From contig JALHNQ010000014.1 in assembly GCA_022843405.1 (NCBI GenBank), positions 1-64,000 of the forward strand: 64,000 nucleotides of DNA. The letters run 5' to 3'. This document shows, one piece after another, positions 9,260-18,439 of the stretch. The stretch is from Methylocystis sp. (lineage in GTDB: Bacteria; Pseudomonadota; Alphaproteobacteria; Rhizobiales; Beijerinckiaceae). The translations under genes and the position numbers were made by a program. The notes under the pieces were generated by a model. It made no database searches. It was not told the DNA's origin and saw nothing but the letters and a program-made list of their open reading frames with translations. The first letter of the stretch is position 1. Each line of letters opens with the position of its first letter.

Positions 9260-10243
9260 TTATCCCCACAGATTTGCGGCTGGAGGCATAAGAGTCGAGC
9301 CTTCGTAGGACAGTCCGGGAATGCGGTCGCGGGCGAGAAGCAGCGGCCCGTCGAGATCGACGAAGGACGCGAGCTGCCCGACGAGAACGGCCGGCGCCAT
9401 GGCGAGAGACGTCCCCACCATGCAGCCGGCCATGATCGAAAAGCCCATGTCTTGCGCCGCGCGCGCAAGAGCCAGGGCTTCGGTCAGGCCGCCGGTCTTG
9501 TCGAGTTTGATATTGATGGCGTCGTAGCGGCCCTTGAGCGGCGCGAGCGAGGCACGGTCATGGACGCTTTCGTCGGCGCAGATCGGCAGGGGACGCGCCA
9601 GACGCGCGAGCGCTTCGTCGCGGCCGGCCGGCAGAGGCTGCTCGACGAGCGCAACGCCGAAATCGGCGCAGACGGCGAGGCGGCGGGCAAGCGTCGCCTC
9701 GTCCCATGATTCATTGGCGTCGACAATGAGAGTGGAAACGGGCGCTCCCGCCCGAACGGCGGCCAGACGCGCTTCGTCGCCTTCCCCGGCGAGCTTGATC
9801 TTCAGCAACGGTCGGTCGGCGGCCTTCGCCGCCGCGGCCCGCATCTCGTCAGGCGCGCCGACCGAAATCGTATAGGCCGTCACGAGCGGCGAAAGCGCTT
9901 CGAAGCTGGCCGTCGCATAGGCCGGGACGCCGGACAGTTTGGCCTCGAGGTCCCAGAGCGCGCAGTCGAGCGCATTGCGCGGTGCGCCGGCGGGTAGGAG
10001 ACGCTGCAGGTCCGCCCGGCCGGCGCCGGCTTCAATCGAGTCGCGCACGCTCTCGATCGTCGCGACGACGCTTTCGACGCTTTCGCCATATCGGGCATAG
10101 GGCACGCATTCGCCTCGCCCCGCGCCCCGGCCTTCGATCAAAGTCGCGGTCACGACCACGGCTTCGGTCTTGGCGCCGCGTGAAATGATGAAACGGCCGG
10201 CGATCGGGTAAGTCTCTATGGCGATGGATAATTTTCTGGTCAA
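9260..10243 (-). CDS. L-Ala-D/L-Glu (dipeptide) epimerase, enolase superfamily
   Basis: Dipeptide epimerases of the muconate-lactonizing subgroup interconvert L-Ala-L-Glu and L-Ala-D-Glu, which arise during murein peptide recycling. The protein is 327 residues from the TTG at 10243, the family size. The catalytic pair appears as KIK (148-150) and the second lysine as NIKLDKTGG (Lys246). Metal ligands are Asp175 in VDANES, Glu201 in VEQPLP and Asp224 in CADES. The motif AGCMVGTSLAM near the C terminus is also family-typical. TTG at 10243 is preceded by GGAGAG at good spacing. A TTG at 10342 gives an N-terminal extension without homology that I recognise. Confidence 0.88.
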   Translation of the reverse strand: MTRKLSIAIETYPIAGRFIISRGAKTEAVVVTATLIEGRGAGRGECVPYARYGESVESVVATIESVRDSIEAGAGRADLQRLLPAGAPRNALDCALWDLEAKLSGVPAYATASFEALSPLVTAYTISVGAPDEMRAAAAKAADRPLLKIKLAGEGDEARLAAVRAGAPVSTLIVDANESWDEATLARRLAVCADFGVALVEQPLPAGRDEALARLARPLPICADESVHDRASLAPLKGRYDAINIKLDKTGGLTEALALARAAQDMGFSIMAGCMVGTSLAMAPAVLVGQLASFVDLDGPLLLARDRIPGLSYEGSTLMPPAANLWG

Positions 10244-10555
10244 TTCGCTCTCCGGCGCCGGCTTCTGCACGGCGCGTGGGCGCCGCCATGTGCGCAGACG
10301 CGCTTGCTGACGCCAATTCACGCGGTTATCACGTTTTTGCAAGCGGCCGCGCCTGCCGGCGGTCGGCGCCGCGCCACATTCGGCGGATAGGATGACGCCA
10401 CCGATGAGCCGATTGTTGACGATAGAGCGCGCTGCGAAAAAGTGGAATCCGGCTTTTCGCGTAAAGCGCGCTCTAAGCTTTTGGAATCGATCACGTTATC
10501 TGCATTTGGGCGATTTCGCCCAAATGCAGCGTGATCTAGCGCAGAGCGAATCCGG
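10244..10555. other. Divergent intergenic region between epimerase and mlaE
   Basis: This 312-base gap separates the leftward epimerase gene from the rightward mlaE gene, so it should hold both promoters. Its right part, 10423-10539, is filled by a dispersed double-hairpin repeat described separately. In 10244-10422 no gene or clear promoter is seen. Confidence 0.6.
10423..10539. repeat. Dispersed double-hairpin repeat, copy 1
   Basis: The element opens with TAGAGCGCGCT (10423-10433), which pairs perfectly with AGCGCGCTCTA (10465-10475). The second half is a long stem: TGCATTTGGGCG (10501-10512) and CGCCCAAATGCA (10517-10528) pair perfectly around the loop ATTT, and are flanked by GATCACG (10489-10495) and CGTGATC (10530-10536). 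A diverged second copy lies at 13446-13562. The two copies bracket mlaEFD. It is non-coding and lies just upstream of the mlaE start. Confidence 0.9.
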
Positions 10556-11704
10556 ATGACCGTCGCGGCGAAACAGAGTCCGCCCAAATTTTCGCGCCAG
10601 CGGTCGGCCGAGGGCGTGCGGCTGTCGCTTTCGGGCGACTGGACGCTCATCGCCTCTCATCGTCTGGAGGAGGAGGCGCATCGAATGGTCGAGGAGGCGC
10701 GGGGCGACCGGCTGATCGTCATCGATCTCGCGCAGGTTTCGCAACTCGACACCGCCGGCGCCTGGCTCATCAATCGCGCGCGGCACGAACTCGCGCGCCG
10801 CGACGTGGCCGTCGCGCTCGAACATGTGCGCCCGGAATACTCCACCCTGCTCGAAGAGGCGCATTATCGCATCTTCGAGGCGCCGGCGCGGCCGAATTTC
10901 AATCTGATCTTTATCCTGCTTTCGGACCTCGGCCAATCGATCGTTGACGCCCTTCACGAATTTTATCGCGGCGTCAGTTTTCTTGGCGAATTCGTTTCGT
11001 CGATGATCTATGTGGCGAGCCGTCCGCACCGGTTCAGACTGACCTCGCTTGTCGCGCAGATCGAGCTCATCGGTTTTCGCAGCGTTCCGATTATCGTTCT
11101 CATCAACGTGCTGGTGGGCGCCATCGTCGCCCAGCAGGGCATCTTCCAGCTGCTCAGGTTTGGCGCGTCGAGCTACACGGTCAGCCTGATCGGCATTCTG
11201 GTCTTGCGCGAACTCGGCGTTTTGCTCACGTCAATCATGATCGCTGGCCGCTCGGGCTCGGCGATCACCGCCGAACTCGGCTCGATGAAAATGCGAGAAG
11301 AGGTCGACGCGCTGCTGGTGATGGGACTATCTCCCATCGAAGTGCTGATCGCGCCGCGCGTGCTCGGCCTCATCATCTCCTTGCCGATTCTGACCTTCAT
11401 CGCGGACATGGCGGCGCTCTTTGGCGGCATGATCGTGTCCTGGTGGTACGGCGGCATCAGCCCGGTGGCTTTCGCGTCATTGCTCAAGGAAGCGATCGCG
11501 CTGCACACGTTTCTCGTCGGCATTATCAAGGCGCCTTTCATGGCGCTGGTGATCGGCCTTATCGCCTCGATGGACGGGCTCGCGACGAAGGGGTCCGCCG
11601 AATCGCTCGGCCGCCAGGTCACGTCCTCGGTGGTTAAATCCATCTTCATGGTTATCGTGATGGATGGCTTGTTCGCCATATTTTTCGCGTCGATCGACTA
11701 TTGA
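10556..11704 (+). CDS. mlaE: Phospholipid-transport ABC permease MlaE with N-terminal STAS-like domain
   Basis: MlaE is the inner-membrane permease of the Mla system, which moves phospholipids between the outer and inner membranes. The protein is 382 residues, longer than E. coli MlaE (about 260). The extra N-terminal part, residues 20-110, looks like a STAS domain: LSGDWTL, then VIDLAQVSQLDTAGAWLI. This fusion is common in Alphaproteobacteria. The C-terminal part is the MlaE/DUF140 domain with about five membrane segments and the conserved GSAITAELGSMKM stretch. The stop overlaps a potential TTG start of the ATPase gene, and the ATG at 11713 is 8 bases downstream, so the genes form an operon. 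Confidence 0.93.
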   Translation: MTVAAKQSPPKFSRQRSAEGVRLSLSGDWTLIASHRLEEEAHRMVEEARGDRLIVIDLAQVSQLDTAGAWLINRARHELARRDVAVALEHVRPEYSTLLEEAHYRIFEAPARPNFNLIFILLSDLGQSIVDALHEFYRGVSFLGEFVSSMIYVASRPHRFRLTSLVAQIELIGFRSVPIIVLINVLVGAIVAQQGIFQLLRFGASSYTVSLIGILVLRELGVLLTSIMIAGRSGSAITAELGSMKMREEVDALLVMGLSPIEVLIAPRVLGLIISLPILTFIADMAALFGGMIVSWWYGGISPVAFASLLKEAIALHTFLVGIIKAPFMALVIGLIASMDGLATKGSAESLGRQVTSSVVKSIFMVIVMDGLFAIFFASIDY

Positions 11705-11712
11705 GCGCCGGG

Positions 11713-12570
11713 ATGAGCAGTTTCTCGACCTATGCCGACGGCGCCGCGGAACAACGGCCAAATCGCGATGTCATCATCAGCGTGCGCGATCTTGTCGTCG
11801 GCTTCGGCGACCGGACCGTCGTCAAGGGGCTCGATCTCGACGTTTTCCGCGGCGAGGTGCTCGGTGTCGTCGGCGGGTCCGGTCAGGGCAAATCCGTGCT
11901 CACCCGCGCCATCCTCGGACTCGTGCCGGCGCGGGCCGGCGCCATTCGGATTTTCGGGCAGGACCGGGACGCCCTGGCGCCGACCGAACGCCGAATTCTT
12001 GAGCAGCGCTGGGGCGTGTTGTTTCAGAACGGGGCGCTTTTCTCGGGGCTTACGGTCAAGCAGAACATCCAGATGCCGATGCGCGAAACGCGCGAAATCT
12101 CGTACCATCTGATGGATGAACTGGCCATGCTCAAGCTCGAGCTGGTTGGCCTTCCTCCGGACGCCGCCGACAAATTTCCGTCAGAATTGTCGGGCGGCAT
12201 GGTGAAGCGCGCGGCCCTGGCGCGCGCCTTGGCGCTTGATCCCGAGCTTGTGTTCCTGGACGAGCCAACGTCGGGGCTCGATCCGATCGGCGCCGCTGAA
12301 TTCGACGAGCTGATTGGCACGCTGCAGCAGACCCTCGGACTGACCGTGTTCATGGTGACGCATGATCTCGATAGTCTCTATTCTATCTGCGACAGGGTGG
12401 CGGCGCTTGCTGAAGGTCGGGTGATCGCCGCAGGGCCTCTGGAAACCTTGCTTGAATCCGACCACCCGTGGCTGAAGGCCTATTTCCACGGCGTGCGCGG
12501 CGGCCGGCTGTCCGCGGCGCACATCGAGCACAAGGACGAAGAATGGAAACCCGCGCCAACTACGCGCTGA
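11713..12570 (+). CDS. mlaF: ABC transporter ATP-binding protein MlaF
   Basis: MlaF is the ATPase that drives MlaE. The protein is 285 residues. It shows Walker A GGSGQGKS near residue 55, the ABC signature LSGGM near residue 158, Walker B VFLDEPTSGLDP near residue 180 and the switch histidine in VTHD. Replacement of the usual Gln after LSGG by Met (LSGGM) is normal in this subfamily. ATG at 11713 is chosen over TTG at 11701, which overlaps the mlaE stop; both are in frame. The 3' end overlaps the start of mlaD by 28 bases, so translation of the two is probably coupled. Confidence 0.94.
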   Translation: MSSFSTYADGAAEQRPNRDVIISVRDLVVGFGDRTVVKGLDLDVFRGEVLGVVGGSGQGKSVLTRAILGLVPARAGAIRIFGQDRDALAPTERRILEQRWGVLFQNGALFSGLTVKQNIQMPMRETREISYHLMDELAMLKLELVGLPPDAADKFPSELSGGMVKRAALARALALDPELVFLDEPTSGLDPIGAAEFDELIGTLQQTLGLTVFMVTHDLDSLYSICDRVAALAEGRVIAAGPLETLLESDHPWLKAYFHGVRGGRLSAAHIEHKDEEWKPAPTTR

Positions 12571-13448
12571 TCGGCGCTTTCACGCTGGCGGTCGCCTTCG
12601 CCGCCTTCCTGTTCGTCTACTGGTTCTCGGGACCGAGCCAGCTTGGCCGGCAGGAAACCTATCAGATTGTCTTCACTGGCGCGGTCTCGGGGCTGACTCG
12701 CGGCTCCTCGGTGCTGTTCAATGGCGTGAAGGTCGGCGAGGTCACCCATCTTGGAATTTCCGAACAGGACCCGAGCAAGGTCGACGTGCTGGTCAGGATC
12801 GACAGCCGGACGCCGGTCAAGACCGATACCCGCGCGCGGCTTGAGACACGGGGCTTTACCGGCGTCTCCGACGTTCTGCTCGTTGGCGGCACGCATGGCG
12901 CGCCGCCTCTGACGGCGCAAAACGATCAGAAATATCCTCAAATTCAGGCCGAGCGCTCCGAATTCCAAAATTTGCTCGGCAATGTTCAGAACCTGTCGAC
13001 AAAGGCCGCCGAACTCCTCACCAAACTCGACAAGCTGATCGACGACAATGGTTCGGCGATCACGGCGACGCTCAAAAACGCCGAGAAAGTGAGCAAGACT
13101 CTCGCCGACAATTCCGCGTCGATCGCTAGTTTCATCCGCGACGCCTCCGACGTCGCGCAGTCGATGAAGCCCGTGGCGGCGCGGCTCGACAAAGTGTTGG
13201 CGACCGGCGAGAAATTGATCGCGGCGATCGACCCCAAGCAGATCAAGGCGATCACCGGCAATATCGCCGGGGCGTCGGAACGCATCAACCGCTTCGCCGC
13301 GACAGGGCTTCGCGAGTATGAACAGCTTGCGGTGGACGGACGCAAGGCGGTCGACACATTCGACCGCACGCTGCGTTCGGTCGAGAAAAACCCGTCACAA
13401 TTCATCTTTGGACCGTCCGAATCCGTGCCGGAATATCAGGGCCGCTAG
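12543..13448 (+). CDS. mlaD: MCE-family substrate-binding protein MlaD
   Basis: MlaD is the inner-membrane-anchored MCE protein that forms the lipid conduit of the Mla complex. The protein is 301 residues: a membrane anchor at about 8-28, an MCE domain at about 38-120 including GVKVGEVTHLGI and the TRGFTGVS motif, then a long helical C-terminal region with amphipathic repeats. E. coli MlaD is shorter (about 183), but long C-terminal helices are usual in alphaproteobacterial MCE proteins. ATG at 12543 lies inside the end of mlaF. The stop codon TAG at 13446-13448 is the first three bases of the downstream repeat element. Confidence 0.93.
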   Translation: METRANYALIGAFTLAVAFAAFLFVYWFSGPSQLGRQETYQIVFTGAVSGLTRGSSVLFNGVKVGEVTHLGISEQDPSKVDVLVRIDSRTPVKTDTRARLETRGFTGVSDVLLVGGTHGAPPLTAQNDQKYPQIQAERSEFQNLLGNVQNLSTKAAELLTKLDKLIDDNGSAITATLKNAEKVSKTLADNSASIASFIRDASDVAQSMKPVAARLDKVLATGEKLIAAIDPKQIKAITGNIAGASERINRFAATGLREYEQLAVDGRKAVDTFDRTLRSVEKNPSQFIFGPSESVPEYQGR

Positions 13449-13562
13449 AGCGCGGCTCGCGAAAAAGCGGCCGCCGGCGTCTGGCGTTAAGCGCGCTCTA
13501 AGTTTTTAAGATCGATCATGTCATGCGCATTTGAACGATGGCGTCTAAATGCAGCGTGATCC
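13446..13562. repeat. Dispersed double-hairpin repeat, copy 2
   Basis: This copy aligns with the element at 10423-10539 along its whole length. Shared parts are TAGAGCGCG at the left end, GCGCGCTCTAAG in the middle, the ATCGATCA segment, and AAATGCAGCGTGATC at the right end. Its second stem is imperfect: GCATTTGAACG pairs with CGTCTAAATGC with two mismatches. The first bases overlap the mlaD stop codon. Placed here it may act as a 3' hairpin for the mlaEFD transcript, although there is no T tract. Confidence 0.85.
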
Positions 13563-13655
13563 AGGACCGCAAGCGTGGCTTTGAGCCGATGCGCGGATCG
13601 GATAGAAGGACGTAGCCCGACGCGGCGCGCGGGCGGAATGAGGCGACGGGTCGGC

Positions 13656-14252
13656 ATGAATCTGAAGGCGTCTACGGCCACGCAGCGCAAGGCCGCGCGG
13701 ACGACGGCGCTTGCATTGCTCGCGCTGTTCGTCGCGGCCTGCGCCACTGCGCCGCGCGAGACGTTCGATCTGACCGCTGACACGGGCGCTTTGCGCAGCA
13801 TCGCCTTGCGCAGTGGCTCTGCGGTCTTCGTTCCGGAGCCTGCAGCGGTCGCGCCGACCTCCTCGGATCGAATCGTCGTTCGCGCTGCGGATGACAGCGT
13901 CGCCGTTCTTCCCGGCGTGCAATGGTCTGATCCATTGCCGCGGCTAGTTCAGCGCCGCCTGATCGAGGCGCTGCAGCGATGCGGTCTTTCGGCCTCATCC
14001 AACATCGGCGCGCCAAGCACGCTGCAGACCGACGTGCGGCGCTTCGAGATCGACATCGCCCGCGATCTCGCCATCGTTGAAGTTTCCGTTGAGCTGGTCG
14101 ATGGCGCCGGCGGCCGGGCGCGGGCGGCGCGAGTCTTCGTCGAGGAGAGTCCGGCCCCCTACCATGTCGGGTCGCAAGCGGCGCGCGCGCTCAGCGACGC
14201 CGCCGCGCGTGTCGCGCTGCGCATCGGCCAATGGACGCGGGCGCGGCTGTAG
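13656..14252 (+). CDS. ABC-type transport auxiliary lipoprotein (PqiC-like)
   Basis: Proteins of this family are outer-membrane lipoproteins that accompany MCE transporters, as PqiC does for PqiAB. From ATG at 13656 the protein is 198 residues. It has a basic N terminus, a hydrophobic stretch and the lipobox LFVAACA with Cys near residue 30. The mature part has the mixed alpha/beta pattern of the family, with SDRIVVRAADDSVAVLPGVQW and LQTDVRRFEID. An upstream ATG at 13638 is also possible. The gene follows mlaD after the 117-bp repeat, so it is functionally but perhaps not transcriptionally tied to mlaEFD. Confidence 0.85.
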   Translation: MNLKASTATQRKAARTTALALLALFVAACATAPRETFDLTADTGALRSIALRSGSAVFVPEPAAVAPTSSDRIVVRAADDSVAVLPGVQWSDPLPRLVQRRLIEALQRCGLSASSNIGAPSTLQTDVRRFEIDIARDLAIVEVSVELVDGAGGRARAARVFVEESPAPYHVGSQAARALSDAAARVALRIGQWTRARL

Positions 14253-14276
14253 CGCGCCGACGCCGATGCGCCCGGT

Positions 14277-15080
14277 TCAGGGGATCGAGCCGTCCCACAG
14301 CATGATAGTGAGGCAAGCGAGAAACGCGCCGCTTCGGCAGGCCGCCTCGGTCGCCAGGCGCCAGCCTTCCGCCTCATCTCGCGTCAGCACGCCTGCAGCG
14401 ACGCAGTTTTCCGTCACGCGTCCGAGGTCGAAGATAATTTCCGCCGCCTCGCCGCTCCTGACGACGAGCGCCTGCGCCCGGCAGTCGATGCTCGCGACGC
14501 CGCACTGCTGCAGGAGAATGCCGGCTTCTCTGCCGATATAGGGATTGGCGAAAGACTTTTCCCAGAATCCGGCGATCTTGGCGCCACTTGCGAGATCGCC
14601 GTTGTAGACGAAAAAAGTTCCCCAATCGGGCTCGGCGACGACGATTCTCCCGCCCTTGCGCGTCACCCGAACCATTTCGCGCAATGCCTCGATGGGGGCG
14701 CTGATGTGCTGCAACGAACGGTCGATCCGGACAGCGTCGAAGCAATTGTCGCTGAACGGCAGACGGCGCGAGTCGCCGCCGACGAAGCGCGCATTTGCAA
14801 GGCCCTGCGCTCGTCGCCGCGCGAGGTCGAGAAAGCCCAGCGACGGGTCGAGCCCGTAGACATTGGCGTCTGGGAAGCGCCGCGCCAGTTCGATGACGTC
14901 GAAGCCGATCCCGCAGGCCACGTCCAATATGCTGCTGTTTCCCGATATCAGGAGGGCGTCCCAGGACTCCTGCTTGTAGCGCCTGAAAAAGGGCGTCCCG
15001 TTCATGAAATCGAGACAGCGGGTCAGATCGGACCGCATCGCGCCGTCGGCATGGCGGAAGCTCAAAGCGATGTCCGTCAT
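14277..15080 (-). CDS. Class I SAM-dependent methyltransferase (Methyltransf_11 type)
   Basis: The protein is 267 residues with a Rossmann-type methyltransferase domain at about 40-150. Motif I is ILDVACGIGFDVIELARRF, motif II acid is Asp in YGLDPS, and motif III is GGDSRRLPFSDNCFDAV, followed by RVTRKGGRIVVAEPDWGTFF. The C-terminal part is an unassigned helical cap. This resembles the UbiE/arsenite methyltransferase branch in layout, but the substrate cannot be named from sequence. The gene converges on the lipoprotein gene and diverges from the ferredoxin gene, so it is probably its own transcription unit. Confidence 0.88.
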   Translation of the reverse strand: MTDIALSFRHADGAMRSDLTRCLDFMNGTPFFRRYKQESWDALLISGNSSILDVACGIGFDVIELARRFPDANVYGLDPSLGFLDLARRRAQGLANARFVGGDSRRLPFSDNCFDAVRIDRSLQHISAPIEALREMVRVTRKGGRIVVAEPDWGTFFVYNGDLASGAKIAGFWEKSFANPYIGREAGILLQQCGVASIDCRAQALVVRSGEAAEIIFDLGRVTENCVAAGVLTRDEAEGWRLATEAACRSGAFLACLTIMLWDGSIP

Positions 15081-15312
15081 CGGCGCCTCTCTCTTGCGAC
15101 TTTAATCCGATAAATCGTTGGACTGCGGCCCAGGGTCGCGCGCCAGGGAGGGGCTAGCGCCGCCAACGGGCGGGTGGTAACTGGACGGCGACGATTTAGG
15201 CGCCCGCCGGCGAACCGCGCGCGCCGCGAACGAACAAAGATCATGGCTTTCCGCCCTGCGGACATCGGAAGCGCCGGGAACTTTGAGCATGTACGAGGAA
15301 GAGACAGGCGTC

Positions 15313-15702
15313 ATGGCGAAAATGAGCTTTGAGGATGCGGCGACCCGCTATGGCGCCGAGCCCGGCGGCGGCGCGCCGACAAAGGTCAAGATCACCTTCA
15401 TCGATTCGCAGGGTCAAGCCCGCACCGTCGAGGGCGAGGTCGGCTCCACCGTCATGGAGACCGCGCGCCGCAATGACATTCCCGAAATCGCAGCCGAATG
15501 CGGCGGCGCCTGCGCCTGCGCCACCTGCCACGTCTATGTCGATGAAAACTGGACGGAAAAGGCGGGCAAAGCGTCGCAGATGGAAGAGGACATGCTCGAC
15601 TTCGCCTTTGACGTGAAGCCGAATTCGCGGCTGTGCTGCCAAATCACCGTCAGGCCGGAACTCGAAGGGCTCGTGGTGACGACGCCCGCCCAGCAGGGCT
15701 GA
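15313..15702 (+). CDS. 2Fe-2S ferredoxin, adrenodoxin type
   Basis: This is a small electron carrier with one 2Fe-2S cluster. From ATG at 15313 it has 129 residues. The cluster ligands follow the adrenodoxin/FdxB spacing C-x5-C-x2-C (CGGACACATC) and a final Cys in LCCQITV; two extra cysteines are next to ligand positions. The N-terminal 20 residues before KVKITFID are an extension beyond the usual ~106-residue core. Upstream in-frame starts at 15283 (TTG) and 15289 (ATG) exist; 15313 is chosen for the AGGAAGAGACAGG stretch before it. A ferredoxin-NADP reductase gene follows after 176 bases, its likely electron donor. Confidence 0.9.
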   Translation: MAKMSFEDAATRYGAEPGGGAPTKVKITFIDSQGQARTVEGEVGSTVMETARRNDIPEIAAECGGACACATCHVYVDENWTEKAGKASQMEEDMLDFAFDVKPNSRLCCQITVRPELEGLVVTTPAQQG

Positions 15703-15857
15703 CGCCCCGAACCGCGCGGGCTTGAATCTCTCGACAAATGCGATAGACGAACAAGGGCGGCGCCGCGTTTCCAAGTCGGCGCGCGCAGATGCGCCCCAGG
15801 CGGGTGGCGTCGGTCGCGACGCTGCGCCAACGGCGCCCCTCCTCATCAAGGGTTTGA

Positions 15858-16928
<1,071 letters not shown>

Positions 16929-16972
16929 CGTCGGCTAACGCTGCTTTCGAGACGTCCGCCGCCATCGTCGAT

Positions 16973-17659
16973 GTGTCGTTCATCGACCTCGCGGCGGTCG
17001 CCGACGATGAATGGCCGAAGCTCGCGGCGCTTCTCGATGAAACCGAAGCCGCGCGGGCGGCGCGTTTCGCTTTCGAATCCGACCGCCGCGCCTATGTCGC
17101 CGCCCATGCGCTGTTGCGCGCGCGCCTTTCCGAGCGCGCGACATCTGTAGCCCCGACCGAATGGCGTTTTGGCGCGACGCCGCACGGTAAGCCCTTTCTG
17201 CGCGCGGCGCGCGCCGGTCTCTGCGTCAGCCTCTCGCATACCCGCGGCATGGCCGCTGTGGCGATTGCGTCGGGAAGAGAGATCGGCGTCGACGTCGAAT
17301 CATTTCTGACGCCTCGCAACGCCGTCAATGTCGCCGAGCGCTATTTCGCGCCGGAAGAGGCGGCGCTGTTGCGCGCCGAATCCGATCCGCTTGTGCAGAC
17401 CGAACTTTTTTTTGCGATCTGGACTCTCAAGGAGGCCGTCTTGAAGGCCGACGGGCGCGGCCTGGCGCGCGGGCTCGACAGCTTTGTCGTCAACCTGTCG
17501 CCGCTCGCGATTAACAGCGGCTCCGGCGAGACCTATGGCGTCGCACAGTGGCGGCGCGGCGGTTTCTTCATCGCCGCGGCGGCCTGCGGCGACGGCGCCG
17601 ATTTCCGGCTCGAGGAAGCGCGAGCAGCCGCGCTGATTGACGCAGGCCGAGTGGTTTGA
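16973..17659 (+). CDS. 4'-phosphopantetheinyl transferase superfamily protein
   Basis: These enzymes move the phosphopantetheine arm from coenzyme A onto a serine of carrier proteins. The sequence shows the Sfp-type pattern: a HALLR stretch with RAYVAAHALLRARL, PHGKPFL, LSHTRG, the magnesium site GREIGVDVES, and the helix WTLKEAVLKADGRGL. The start is uncertain: the open frame runs back into the reductase gene, where no ATG precedes the domain closely. GTG at 16973 gives 228 residues and keeps the whole domain; CTG at 16925 overlapping the reductase stop is another option. No carrier-protein gene lies nearby, so the target is unknown. Confidence 0.85.
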   Translation: MSFIDLAAVADDEWPKLAALLDETEAARAARFAFESDRRAYVAAHALLRARLSERATSVAPTEWRFGATPHGKPFLRAARAGLCVSLSHTRGMAAVAIASGREIGVDVESFLTPRNAVNVAERYFAPEEAALLRAESDPLVQTELFFAIWTLKEAVLKADGRGLARGLDSFVVNLSPLAINSGSGETYGVAQWRRGGFFIAAAACGDGADFRLEEARAAALIDAGRVV

Positions 17660-17721
17660 AGCCCGTCCCTGCGCGCTAGTTCTGTCGCGGGCTCGCGTGG
17701 CGTAGGCATTGGAGGCGATTG

Positions 17722-18309
17722 ATGATCGGTTTGGCGTTTATCGTGATCTGCTACGCCGCCGCTTTGCTCGCATTGGCCGTTTACCTTCAGCCGAATCGAT
17801 TCGTCGTGCGGCGCGAGGCGGTGATCGATGCGCCGCCGCGCCTGGTTTTCGCCGCGATCAACGATCTGCGCAATTGGCCGTCTTGGTCGCCTTGGGCGAA
17901 GCTCGATCCAAATGCTGAAACCCATTACGAGGGTCCTGCCGCCGGTCCCGGCGCGGCCTTTGAATGGTCGGGCGACAAGACCGTCGGCGCCGGGCGCATG
18001 ACCATCATGGATAGTCAGCCGGGCGAGCGCGTCCAGCTCAAACTCGATATGCGAAAGCCCTTTGTCGCGACCAATGACGTGACCTTTTTTCTTGCTCCCG
18101 ACGGCGAAGTGACGCAAGGGCGATGGCTCGCGCGCGCTTTCGGCTTTGGCGGCGATTCCGCCGCCCGTAAGACTCATGTCATATGGAGCATGTCCGGCGA
18201 CGCCACCCTCTTGAGCCGGGCGATGAACATATTCGTCAGTCGCGACAGAATGATTGGCGAGCAGTTCGAGAAGGGCCTGAAAAATCTCAGCGCGCATTTT
18301 AGCAAATAG
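17722..18309 (+). CDS. SRPBCC family protein with N-terminal membrane segment
   Basis: The protein is 195 residues. Residues 2-22 form a hydrophobic segment, probably a membrane anchor. The rest is a START-like SRPBCC (polyketide cyclase/dehydrase) domain, recognised from IDAPPRLVFAAINDLRNWPSWSPW and the FLAPDGEVTQGRWL region. Such domains bind hydrophobic ligands; the ligand here is not known. ATG at 17722 is favoured over the adjacent TTG because GGAGG sits six bases before it. The gene stands 62 bases after the phosphopantetheinyl transferase gene and could share its transcript. Confidence 0.83.
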   Translation: MIGLAFIVICYAAALLALAVYLQPNRFVVRREAVIDAPPRLVFAAINDLRNWPSWSPWAKLDPNAETHYEGPAAGPGAAFEWSGDKTVGAGRMTIMDSQPGERVQLKLDMRKPFVATNDVTFFLAPDGEVTQGRWLARAFGFGGDSAARKTHVIWSMSGDATLLSRAMNIFVSRDRMIGEQFEKGLKNLSAHFSK

Positions 18310-18439
18310 CATCGGACTTCAGACCGAGCGTTGCTCTTGCGTCGCGCGATGCGAAGCGCCATCTGCATGGCGGTCGCGACGCGCCTGATGCGTCGCCAAG
18401 ATACGCTCGCCATGATCAACTCGCTAAGATCAACTCGCC

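Noticed and set aside
18414-18439. 11-base direct repeat GATCAACTCGC before the EI24 gene
   Set aside because: Only two copies; too little to call an operator or a mobile-element footprint.
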